Of a DNA stretch of 64,000 nucleotides, positions 21,353 to 30,589 are shown one piece after another. Below the pieces are notes generated by a model. The model had not been told where the DNA came from, did no database searches, and saw only the letters and a program-made list of their open reading frames with translations. The DNA lies in assembly GCF_023343835.1 (NCBI RefSeq), contig NW_026040159.1, forward strand, positions 36,721-100,720, read 5' to 3'. How positions within the stretch are numbered: the stretch's first letter is position 1; each line of letters begins with the position of its first letter. This stretch comes from Lagopus muta (lineage: Eukaryota > Chordata > Aves > Galliformes > Phasianidae). The position numbers and the translations under genes are program-made.

Positions 21353-21530
21353 CCATCCTCACCACCCTCCCCACCTCCACCTCCTTCTCCCTCACATTTT
21401 CTCCCATCCCTGCTCTCAGTTCCATCCCTGTTTGCTCCCTGCTGCAGATTTGAGCTGAGTTCTGTCCATTCTCAGCTCAGCTCCGTCCCTTGGGCTCTGA
21501 TCTCTCAATCCTGGCTGCCCACCGGCACAA
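21353..21530. other. VH 3' spacer
   Basis: Spacer ending near CTCTGATCTCTCAATCCTGG. The V unit expected next on the minus strand is missing; the unclassified insert follows instead. Confidence 0.5.
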
Positions 21531-22050
21531 CGCCTCCAGCTGTCCCCACATCATCGCTATTTTGTGGCAGGAAACACTGAGTTATTTCGGTCGTGCCTGA
21601 ACCCCGCGCTGAACCAGCAGAAGGAGCAGCTGCGTGCCGTGTTCCCTTTTTTGGCTTTTTCAATCTATTTTTTTCCTTTCTTTCCCCCCCCGTTTCACCC
21701 TATTTTTGGTTTGTTTTCCCCCCACCAGCGCAGCTGTGTGCTGACATCACAAGAGGCCACCCGTCGTCGCGCCAAGTTTGTTATGGGACTTTCAGACCCC
21801 CGTCTCGTAAACCTGTTTGGCATCAGGGATATTTCTTTGTCCTGAGGATCTGAGTTTGTCTTTTGAGTGGTTTTTCGGGTTGAATTCGGGAAGGGACAAA
21901 TGCAGGAAGGGGCAAAGGTGGTTGGAGGGGGGCGCATAGATGCATGCAAGGCCTATGGCGGCACATGCAAGCTGTTGCCCCACGGTGTGGGTAAAGAGGG
22001 CGGCAAGGGGATCCCAGTTCATCATCACAATTAGCGCTGCCAACTGCCTC
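21531..22050. other. Unclassified unique insert
   Basis: The only ~500-bp stretch in the VH cluster that is neither V unit, spacer nor satellite. It has a pyrimidine tract (21640-21725), TGTGCTGACATCACAAGAGG, TGGGACTTTCAGACCCCCG and a G-rich part near 21900-21940. Short open frames on both strands have no recognisable domain. It could be a worn transposable-element or LTR fragment, but no terminal repeats, primer-binding site or coding motif were found. Confidence 0.35.
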
Positions 22051-22054
22051 AAGA

Positions 22055-22140
22055 AATGAGCTTGCAGTGGTTGTGGTGATGAAGCTCATGGCGTCGACGT
22101 CGCTCCTGGGTTTGGTGGCGTCACCCAGAGCCCAGATTGA
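22055..22140 (+). pseudogene. Second orphan D-like tail
   Basis: GCAGTGGTTGTGGTGATG through GGCGTCGACGTCGCTCCTGG matches the D-like tail and downstream spacer of pseudogene 1 (CGATGTCGCTCCTGGGTTTT), but no V body precedes it. Right-hand boundary of the insert above. Confidence 0.65.
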
Positions 22141-22289
22141 AAGATCGGAGCCCAGGCGACGGAGCTGAGCTGAGAATGGACTGAACTCAGCTCAAATCTG
22201 CAGCAGGGAGCAAACAGGGATGGAACTGAGCACAGGGATGGGAGAAAATGTGATGGAGAAGGCGGTGGAGATGGGGAGGGTGGTGAGGA

Positions 22290-22520
22290 TGGTTATGGCC
22301 ATGGTTATGGTTATGGTTATGGTCATACCCATGGTCATGGTTATGGGTATGGTCATCATTATGGTCATGGTTATGGTTATGGTTATGGTTATGGTCATGG
22401 TCATGGTCATGGTTATGGTCATGGTTATGGCCATGGTCATGGTTATGGTCACGGTTATGATCATGGTTATGGATATGGATATGGTCAGGGTTATGGTCAT
22501 GGTTATGGATATGGATATGG
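22290..22520 (+). repeat. Hexamer satellite i
   Basis: GGTTAT/GGTCAT polarity on +, paralogue of satellite a; fused to the FR1 of pseudogene 22 in the same way. Confidence 0.9.
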
Positions 22521-22535
22521 TCGTGTTCACGATCA

Positions 22536-22865
22536 TTGGAGGAGTCTGGGGGCGGCCTGCAGACACCCGAGGGGGGGCTGAGCCTCGTCTGCAAGGCCTC
22601 TGGATTCACCCTCAGCAGTTATGCCATGCTGTGGGTCCGACAGGCGCCCGGCGAGGGGCTGGAGTGGGTCGCAGGTATTGAGGATGATGGTAGTAACCCA
22701 GTCTATGGGGCAGCAGTGGAGGGCCGTGCCACCATCTCGAGGGACAACGATCAGAGCACGGTGAGCCTGCAGCTGAACACACAGGGCTGAGCACAGCGCC
22801 CCCAGCTGGTGCGTGAAAGGTGCTACTAGTGGTAGTTGTGGTGCTTATTATGCTGGTGGTGACAT
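22536..22865 (+). pseudogene. IGHV: VH pseudogene 22, 5'-truncated
   Basis: Starts [13 protein letters not shown], like pseudogene 2. CDR1 SSYAML, CDR2 [14 protein letters not shown]2 [17 protein letters not shown] 22788-22790. The CTCF-type motif (22794-22809) has a variant CAGCGCCCCCAGCTGG. Facing pseudogene 23 across satellite j. Confidence 0.88.
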
Positions 22866-22989
22866 GGCCGTCACAGGGCCACGTCTTCATCTGCAGCTGG
22901 GAAGCTTCCAGCTGGGGTGCAGAGCTGCATGCTGGGGACAAAGAATTTCTGTCCCCAACAAGGCTGTGTCCATCACCATCCCCATTTCC
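22866..22989. other. VH 3' spacer, type 2 copy
   Basis: Another copy of the 1101-1233 spacer. No gene. Confidence 0.6.
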
Positions 22990-23090
22990 ATCCCCATAAC
23001 CATGACCATAACCATGACCATGACCATGACCATGACCATAATGATGACCATAACCTTGACCATGACCATAACCATGACCATAACCATGAC
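22990..23090 (-). repeat. Hexamer satellite j
   Basis: Short ATAACCATGACC block between facing tails of pseudogenes 22 and 23. Confidence 0.88.
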
Positions 23091-23234
23091 CGCCTCCATC
23101 ATCACATCCATCCCCACCCCTTCTAAGCAAAATTCTCTCACCAGCTCCATCCCTGTTTGCTCCCTGCTGCAGATTTGGGCTGAGTTCTGCCCGTTCTGAG
23201 CCCAGCTCCATCACCTGGCCTCCGATCTCTTGGT

Positions 23235-23618
23235 CTGGGCTCAAGGTGACACCACCAAACCCAGGAGCGGCGTCGATACCATAAGCATCAGAACCATCAC
23301 CAGCAACTCCAACCACCCAGCAGAAGTAGGTTGCCGTGTCCTCAGCATTCAGGCCGTTCAGCTGCAGGCTGGCTGTGCTCTGATCGTTGTCCAGTGAGAT
23401 GGTGGCACGGCCCTGCACCGCCGACCCGTAGTTTGTGCTACTACCAGTGCTGCCAATACTTGCGACCCATTCCAGCCCCTCGCCGGGCGCCTGTCGCACC
23501 CAGCTCATGGCATAACTGCTGAAGGTGAATCCAGAGGCCTTGCAGACGAGGCTCAGCCCCCCTCCGGGCGTCTGCAGGCCGCCCCCAGACTCGTCCAACG
23601 TCACGGCCGCCATCAGGC
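23235..23618 (-). pseudogene. IGHV: VH pseudogene 23, intact FR3 with fused D
   Basis: Acceptor ends at 23619. CDR1 SSYAMS, CDR2 [14 protein letters not shown]3 [11 protein letters not shown] and complete [14 protein letters not shown]3 [19 protein letters not shown], then GFGG, one residue different from pseudogenes 7 and 18. The frame is open from the leader end through the D-like region and spacer. Confidence 0.9.
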
Positions 23619-23681
23619 CTGTGGGGAAGGACAGACGGCGCTGATGGAGCCGCTGACACACGGCCTGGTGCAGCCAGGACC

Positions 23682-23721
23682 CATTGAGACCCCATAGAGA
23701 CCCCATAGAGACCCCATAGAG
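23682..23721. repeat. 11-bp minisatellite remnant
   Basis: About 40 bp of CCCATAGAGAC units between pseudogene 23 and the truncated pseudogene 24; the same junction stands between pseudogenes 19 and 20. Confidence 0.8.
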
Positions 23722-23990
23722 ACCCTCACCCTCAGCTATTATGGGATGGAATGGGTCCGACAGGCGCCCGGCAAGGGGCTGGAATGGGTTGCCTATATTA
23801 GCAGCTATGGTAGTGACACAGACTATGGGGCAGCGGTGCAGGGCCGTGCCCCCATCTCGAGGGACAACGATCAGAGCACAGCCAGCCTGCAGCTGAACGC
23901 ACAGGGCTGAGCACAGCGCCCCCTGCTGGTGTGCGAAAGCTGCTACTAGTGGTGGTTGTTATGGTTGTGCTGGTTGCATCGACGTCGCTC
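23722..23990 (+). pseudogene. IGHV: VH pseudogene 24, truncated before CDR1
   Basis: Starts [11 protein letters not shown]2 [17 protein letters not shown]2 [14 protein letters not shown]3 ending LQLNAQG with TGA 23908-23910. CTCF-type motif 23914-23929. Same breakpoint as pseudogene 20, so the pair comes from one duplicated truncated ancestor. Confidence 0.87.
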
Positions 23991-24084
23991 CTGCATTTAA
24001 GTTGTGTCACCCGCAGCCCGGATCGAGAGATCGGAGCTCGACTGATGTCACCTGGGCGCTGATGTCCTGATCTGCGCTCATCGA

Positions 24085-24426
24085 TCTCAAAAGCAGCACA
24101 ACAACCAGCAGCACTGCCATAACATTTCGCGCACCAGCAGGGGGCGCTGTGCTCAGCCCTGTGTGTTCAGCTGCAGGCTCACCGTGCTCTGATCGTTGTC
24201 CCTCGAGATGGGGGCACGGCCCTGCACCGCTGCCCCATAGCTTGTGGTACTACCAGTGCTGCCAATACTTGCGACGAATTCCAGCCCCTCGCCGGGCGCC
24301 TGTCGCACCCAAAACATGGTGTAACTGCTGAAGGTGAATCCGGAGGCCTTGCAGACGAGGCTCAGCCCCCTCTGGGAGTCTGCAGGCTGCCCCCAGACTC
24401 GTCCAACGTCACGGCCGCCATCAGGC
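24085..24426 (-). pseudogene. IGHV: VH pseudogene 25, frameshift in FR1
   Basis: Leader end and [15 protein letters not shown] are in one frame; the rest of the V body ([19 protein letters not shown]) is in another, so FR1 has lost one base near 24370. CDR2 [12 protein letters not shown]. Stop 24153-24155; CTCF-type motif 24134-24149. The only V unit here with a frameshift in FR1. Confidence 0.88.
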
Positions 24427-24486
24427 CTGTGGGGAAGGACAGACGGCGCTGACGGAGCCGCCGACACACGGCCTGGTGCAGCCAGG

Positions 24487-25450
24487 ACCCATTGAGACCC
24501 CATAGAGACCCCATAGAGACCCCATAGAGACCCCATAGACATCCCATAGGCATACCGTACAGACCCCATAGGGATCACTTAGAGACCCCATAGGCGCTCC
24601 ATGGCCATCCCATAGAGTCCCCATAGAGACCCCATAGAGACCCCACAGACTCCCCATATACACCCCAAAAACACCCCATAGATATCCTGTAGAGACCCCA
24701 TAGACATCCCATCGAGACCCCATAGACACCTCACAAACATACCATAGAGACTCAATGACACCCCATAGAGACCCCATGGAGACCCCATAGAGACCTCACA
24801 GACACCCTATAGACACCCCATATTGAGAAATGTATGGGGCCTCTTTGGGTCTTTAGTGGGATTCAATATGATCTCTATGGGGTGTCCATGGGGTGTCTAT
24901 GGGGTGTCTATGGGGTGTCTATGGGGACTCTATGGGATGTCTACGGGGTCTGTATGAGCTCTCTATGGGGTCTCTCTTAGCTCTCTATGAGGTCTCTATG
25001 GGATCTCCATGGAATGTTTATGGGGTCTTTTTGAGCTCTCTATGGGATGTCTATAAGGGTCTCTATTAGGTCCCTATGGGGTCTCTATGGGGTCTCAGTG
25101 GGGCCTCTATGGGATGTCTACGTGGTGTCTATGGGGTCACAGTGGGGTCTCAGTGGAGTCTCTATGGGATGTCTATGGGGAGTCAGTGGGGCCTCTATGG
25201 GATGTCTATGGGGTCCCTATGGGGCCTCTATGGTGCCTCCATAGGGTCTCTAAGGGGTCTGTATGGCATCTCTATGGGGTCTCTGTGGGGCCTCTATGGG
25301 ATGTCTATGGGGTCTCTATGGGATCTCTATTGGGTCTCTATGGGGTCTCTATGGGGTCCAAATGGGGTCTCAGTGGGGTGTCTGTGGGGTCTGTATCGGG
25401 TCTCTATGGGATCTCTATTGGGTCTCTATGGGGTCTCTATGGGGTCTCAA
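24487..25450. repeat. 11-bp minisatellite, polarity flip near 24823
   Basis: Between head-to-head pseudogenes 25 (-) and 26 (+). Core CATATTGAGAAATGTATGGG at 24819-24838. Right arm duplicates that of 16400-16936. Confidence 0.92.
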
Positions 25451-25515
25451 TGGGTCCTGGCTGCACCAGGCCGTGTGTCGGCGGCTCCGTCAGCGCCGTC
25501 TGTCCTTCCCCACAG

Positions 25516-25875
25516 GCCTGATGGCGGCCGTGACGTTGGACGAGTCTGGGGGCGGCCTGCAGACGCCCGGAGGGGGGCTGAGCCTCGTCTGCAAGGCCTC
25601 TGGATTCACCTTCAGCAGTTACAACATGATGTGGGTCCGACAGGCGCCCAGCGAGGGGCTGGAGTGGGTCGCAGGTATTGAGTATGATGGTAGTGACCCA
25701 GTCTATGGGGCAGCGGTGCAGGGCTGTGCCCCCATCTCGAGGGACAACGATCAGAGCACGGTGAGCCTGCAGCTGAACACACAGGGCTGAGCACAGCGCC
25801 CCCTGCTGGTGCGCGAAATATGCTGGTAGTGATGCTTGGTGTGGTGGTTGGGGTTGTGCTGCTGGTGACATGGCC
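25516..25875 (+). pseudogene. IGHV: VH pseudogene 26
   Basis: Acceptor ends at 25515. CDR1 SSYNMM, CDR2 [14 protein letters not shown]2 [14 protein letters not shown], and QGCAPIS with Cys replacing the FR3 Arg. TGA 25788-25790; CTCF-type motif 25794-25809. Last + strand V unit before SALL2. Confidence 0.9.
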
Positions 25876-25984
25876 GTCACAGGGCCACGTCTTCATCTGC
25901 AGCTGGGAAGCTTCAAGCTGGGGTGCAGAGCTGCATGCTGGGAGCGAAGAATTTCTGTCCCCAACAAGGCTGTTTCCATCACCA
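25876..25984. other. VH 3' spacer, type 2 copy
   Basis: Copy of 1101-1233, slightly diverged (GGGAAGCTTCAAGC). No gene. Confidence 0.55.
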
Positions 25985-26172
25985 TCCCCATAACCATGAC
26001 CATGACCATAACCATGACCATGACCATGACCATAACCTTGACCATAACCTTGACCATAATCATGACCATAACCATGACCATAACCATGACCATGACCATA
26101 ACCATGACCATAATGATGACCATAACCATGACCATGACCATAACCATGACCATAACCATGACCACAACCACG
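25985..26172 (-). repeat. Hexamer satellite k
   Basis: ATAACCATGACC block between facing tails of pseudogenes 26 and 27. Confidence 0.9.
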
Positions 26173-26364
26173 ACCATCCTCACCACCCTCCCCACCTCCA
26201 CCTCCTTCTCCCTCACATTTTCTCCCATCCCTGCTCTCAGTTCCATCCCTGTTTGCTCCCTGCTGCAGATTCGAGCTGAGTTCTGTCTGTTCTCAGCTCA
26301 GCTCCATGCATTGGTCTCCGATCTCCCAACCTGGGCTCTGGGTGACAACAAAAAACCCAGGAGC

Positions 26365-26712
26365 GACGTCGATGCGACCAGCACGAGCACCAGCACAACC
26401 AGCACCAGCTTTCACACACCAGCAGGGGGCGCTGTGCTCAGCCCTGTGTGTTCAGCTGCAGGCTGGCTGTGCTCTGCTCGCTGTCCCTCGAGATGGGGGC
26501 ACGGCCCTGCACCGCTGCCCCATAGCTTGTGCCACTACCAGTACCACTAATAGCTGCGACGAATTCCAGCCCCTCGCCGGGCGCCTGTCGCACCCAAAAC
26601 ATGGGGTAACTGCTGAGGGTGAATCCGGAGGCCTTGCAGACGAGGCTCAGCCCCCCTCCGGGTGTCTGCAGGCCGCCCCCAGACTCGTCCAACGTCACGG
26701 CCGCCATCAGGC
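26365..26712 (-). pseudogene. IGHV: VH pseudogene 27, last of the cluster
   Basis: Acceptor ends at 26713. CDR1 SSYPMF, CDR2 [14 protein letters not shown]2 [16 protein letters not shown]3 [10 protein letters not shown]. Stop 26438-26440; CTCF-type motif 26419-26434. No V-like sequence is found beyond it toward SALL2, so this is one border of the VH cluster. Confidence 0.9.
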
Positions 26713-26771
26713 CTGTGGGGAAGGACAGACGGCGCTGATGGAGCCGCTGACACACGGCCTGGTGCAGCCAG

Positions 26772-27822
26772 GACCCATTGAGACCCCATAGAGACCTCAT
26801 AGAGACTCCATAGACACCCCATAGAGACCCCTTAGAGACCTCATAGACATCCCATAGAGACCCCATAGACACCCCGTAGAGACCCCTTAGAGACCCCATA
26901 GACATCCCATAGACACCCCATAGAAACCCCATAGACATCCCATAGAGACCCCAGAGAGACCCTACAGACATCCCATAGAAACCCAATAGACACCCCATAG
27001 ATACCTAATAGTCACCCCATAGACATCCCATAGAGACCCCACTGAGACCCCACAGAGCCCGTATAAAGACCCATAGAGATACAATTGAGACCCCATAGAG
27101 ACCCATAGATACCCCATAGACACCCCATACAGGCCCTATCGAGGCACCATAGAGGCACCATAGAGACCCCATAGACAACCCATAGAGACCCCATGGAGAC
27201 CCATAGAGACCCCATAGAGACCTCATAGAGACCCCATAGGGACCCCATAGGGACCCCGTAGGGACCCCATAGAGACCCATAGAGACCCCATAGAGACCCG
27301 ATAGAGACCCCATACAGACCCCATAGACACCCCACAGAAACCTGAATGAGACCCCAATGATACCCCATAGAGACCCATGCAGACCCCATAGACATCCCAT
27401 AGAGACCCATGGAGACCCATAGAGACCCCATAGGGACCCATAGACACCCCATAGAGACCCATAGGGACCCCATAGAGACTCCACCGAGGCCCCACTGAGA
27501 CCCCATAGACATCCCATAGAGACCCCATAGAGACCCCATCGAGACCCCATACAGACCCCATAGACACCCCATAGAAACCTGAATGAGACCCCAATGATAC
27601 CCCATACAGACCCATAGAGACCCCATAGAAACCCCATAGAGACCCCACAGAGACCCCATAGGGACCCCGTGGGGACCCCATAGAGACCCCATAGGGACCC
27701 CACAGGGACCCCATAGGGACCCCATAGACATCCCATAGAGACCCATAGACGCCCCATAGAGTCCCATAGAGACTCCATAGAGACCCATAGAGACCCCATA
27801 GAGACCCCACAGAGACCCATAG
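26772..27822 (-). repeat. Terminal 11-bp minisatellite
   Basis: Single-polarity CCCATAGAGAC array extending from the leader intron of pseudogene 27 to the cluster border; no flip core. The long minus-strand frames across it (Gly-Ser-Leu-Trp-Gly-Leu-Tyr type) are repeat translations. Confidence 0.92.
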
Positions 27823-28030
27823 AGACAGAAGGGAGGTCCATGCTTTTATTTTGCCCTTTTTTGCCCCTTTTTGCCCCAAAATCGGCGCCGTTTTCCCTCT
27901 TCCCCCCCCCAAAATCAGCATTTTCTGTTTCCAGGGGTTTTTTTTTTGCCCCAAATTTGCCTTTTTTTGCCTTTTTTTTCGCCTTTTTTTCCTCCTTTTT
28001 GCAGCTTTTTCGGCCTTGGAGGACCGCAAT

Positions 28031-28050
28031 CAGCGCCCCCTGCCGGCTGG
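28031..28050 (-). promoter_or_regulatory. CTCF-type motif at the cluster border
   Basis: On the minus strand CCAGCCGGCAGGGGGCGCTG, a close fit to the known CTCF core (CCANNAGGGGGCGC type). Unlike the others, it is not inside a V unit. A second partial GGAGGACCGCA phrase repeats on both sides. Binding is an inference from sequence. Confidence 0.5.
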
Positions 28051-28116
28051 AGGACCGCATTGCAGCCCCCTTTCATTCTCATAAGCAGAAGGCATTTTTT
28101 GCCGCTCCCCTCCCTT

Positions 28117-28132
28117 ATTTGCATATGCAAAT
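28117..28132. promoter_or_regulatory. Palindromic double octamer (OCT/POU site)
   Basis: ATTTGCATATGCAAAT is a perfect 16-bp palindrome made of two overlapping Ig octamers (ATGCAAAT on each strand); its centre TGCATATGCA also matches the MORE element that binds POU dimers. Octamers are standard in Ig V promoters. It lies about 85 bp from the CTCF-type motif. No transcript start can be assigned. Confidence 0.5.
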
Positions 28133-28440
28133 CGAGGCCACGCCTCTGCCGCCCTCAAAGCTTTATTGGGTTCGCTCGTTAGCGCTTAATTAGAGCAGCA
28201 ATCATTTAATTGGAGGCCGGTTAATTACTAGGTTCTTCATTAGTATGTGAAGATGTAGGAAGGATTAATATGCATTAATGAAATGTTAATTAAACAAAGC
28301 AGGGAAAGCTTTAACGAGCGCAGTGGTGAGAAAGGGGTAAATTAATGCTTAATTAATGTTTAATTAGCGCTTAATTAATGTTTAATTGAACATCAAGTCC
28401 AGCCAACAATTAGCTGTCGTCAATCATCAGATAATTAACA

Positions 28441-30364
28441 GCGAAGCTTTATTATTTTATTATTTTGTTATTATTTCGTCATTTATTCTTTTATTAATTT
28501 TTATTATTTATTATTTTATCATTTTATTGCTTTATTAGTCATTATTTTATTATTGTTTCATTATTTCATTATTTTATTATTTTATTATTTCGTTATTATT
28601 TCCTCATTTTTTCTTTTATTAATTTCATTATTTATTATTTTATCATTTTATTATTTTATTCTTTATTATTTTATTATTTTATTGCTTTATTAGTCATTAT
28701 TATTGTTTTATTATTTTATTGTTTTATTATTCTATTATTTTATTATTATTTCATCATTTTTTCTTTTATTAATTTTATTCTTTATTATTTTATCAATTTA
28801 TTGCTTTATTCGTCATTATTTTATTATTCTCTCATTATTTTATTATTTTATTATTTCATTATTTCATTATTTCGTTATTATTTTCATTATTTTATTATTT
28901 TACCATTTTATTGATTTTTTATTCATTATTTTATTATTGTTTAATTATTTTATTATTTTATTATTTTATTATTTCATTATTTCATTATTTTATTATTTTA
29001 TTATTTTATTATTTTATTAATTTCATTATTTATTATTTTACCATTTAATTGATTTTTTATTCATTATTTTATTATTGCTTCATTATTTCATTATTTTATT
29101 ATTTTATTATTATTTCATCATTTTTCTATTAATTTTATTATGTATTATTTTTATCATTTTGTTGCTTTATTAGTCATTATTTTGTTATTTTATTATTTTA
29201 TTATTTTTTGATTTTTTTCATCATTTTTTCTTTTATTAATTTTATTTTTTATTGTTTTACCATTTTATTGCTTTATTAATCATTATTATTGCTTTATTAT
29301 TTTATTGTTTTATTATTCTATTATTTTGTTATTATTTCATCATTTTTTCTTTTATTAATTTTATTCTTTATTATTTTATTATTTATTAGTCATTATTTTT
29401 TTATTATTTTGTGATTATTTCATCATTTATTCTTTCATTAATTTTATTATTGATTATTTTATCATTTTATTGCTTTATTAGTCATTATTTTATCATTGTT
29501 CCATTATTTTATTATTTTATTATTTTATTATTTTATTATTTTATTATTTTGTTATTATTTCACCATTTATTCTTTTATTAATTTCATTATTTATTATTTT
29601 ACCATTTCATTGATTTTTTATTCATTATTTTATTATTGCTTTATTATTTTATTGTTTTATCCTGTTATTAATTGTATTATTTATAACTTTTATCATTTTA
29701 TTGCTTTATTAGTCATTATTTTATCATTTTTCCATTATTTTATTGTTCTATTGCTTTATTATTTCGTTATTATTTCATCATTTATTCTTTTATTAATTTC
29801 ATTATTTATTGCTTATTTTATATTTTATAATGTTTATTTATTTATAATTAATCATAAAATTATTATTATTATTAATTATATAATTATTCTTTATAATAAT
29901 ATTTTGTTATTCTATTGTAATCATTATTTCATTCTTTATCATTTTATATTGATATTATTTCATTATTATCATTAATTATCGCATTATTTATCATTTTATA
30001 TTGACAATTTATTGTTATTCATTAATTCATTATTTATTATTTCCTATTATTTCATTGATATTATTTCATTATTTATTATTTTATTATATTATGGCATTAT
30101 TGATATTATTGATATTATTTTATGTGTTAATAAAATTCCCATTACTTTATTACTAATTACCGCGTTGATTTTTATACGTTTTATTACCATTAATTAATGC
30201 CATCAATGTTATTTCATTAGTTTTGATTTCATTTCATTAGTTTTAATTAATTACTGCTGATTCATTATTTCTATTTCTTATTATTTCGTTTATTATTTAT
30301 TTATTATTTATTGTATTATTTTATTATTATTTTATTACTATTTATTCTGTTTATTTATCTTATC

Positions 30365-30414
<50 letters not shown>

Positions 30415-30560
30415 TTATTTATTATTATTATTTTATTTATTTTTTAATTATTTTTTATTTTTTATTTTTTATTTTATTTTATTATTAATTATATATTAAT
30501 ATAATTATATATTAGTTATATATTATTTATTTATCTATTTATTTCATCATTTATTCTATT
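28441..30560. repeat. AT-rich microsatellite, T-rich strand on +
   Basis: About 2.1 kb of TTATTATTTTATTATTTCATT-type units, including a pure ATT run near 30370-30415. No gene; Phe/Tyr/Leu-rich open frames are repeat artefacts. Confidence 0.92.
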
Positions 30561-30589
30561 TATTATTTTATTTATTGTTTTATTTGAAA

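Larger units (their letters stand above)
27823..28440. other. Unique boundary segment between VH cluster and AT-rich block
   Basis: Pyrimidine-rich runs (TTTTTGCCCC) to 28020, then a CpG-containing part and an ATTA-rich part with many TTAATTAA words (28180-28440). On the minus strand AATAAA lies near 27848, but no gene ends there that I can recognise. Holds the CTCF-type and octamer sites listed separately. Confidence 0.5.

Noticed and set aside
437-22700. Long frames rich in His-Asp, Met-Val, Gly-Tyr-Gly-His across the hexamer blocks
   Set aside because: All three frames on each strand are open only because the hexamer lacks stops; no start context, domain or conservation.
1615-23618. Functional, expressible VH gene among the intact units
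   Set aside because: None has a first leader exon, octamer/TATA promoter or RSS; D is already fused in the germline.
2062-27822. Trp/Gly/Ser/Leu/Tyr-rich proteins over the 11-bp arrays
   Set aside because: 33 bp of repeat gives an 11-residue period in any frame; these are repeat translations.
2062-27822. CRISPR-like array
   Set aside because: Regular repeats without unique spacers, in a vertebrate context with Ig segments; it is a minisatellite.
27005-28060. Minus-strand gene with Lys-rich start (KKEEKKAKKKAKKGK)
   Set aside because: The Lys part is the complement of a T/C-rich tract and the rest is 11-bp minisatellite; no conserved domain.
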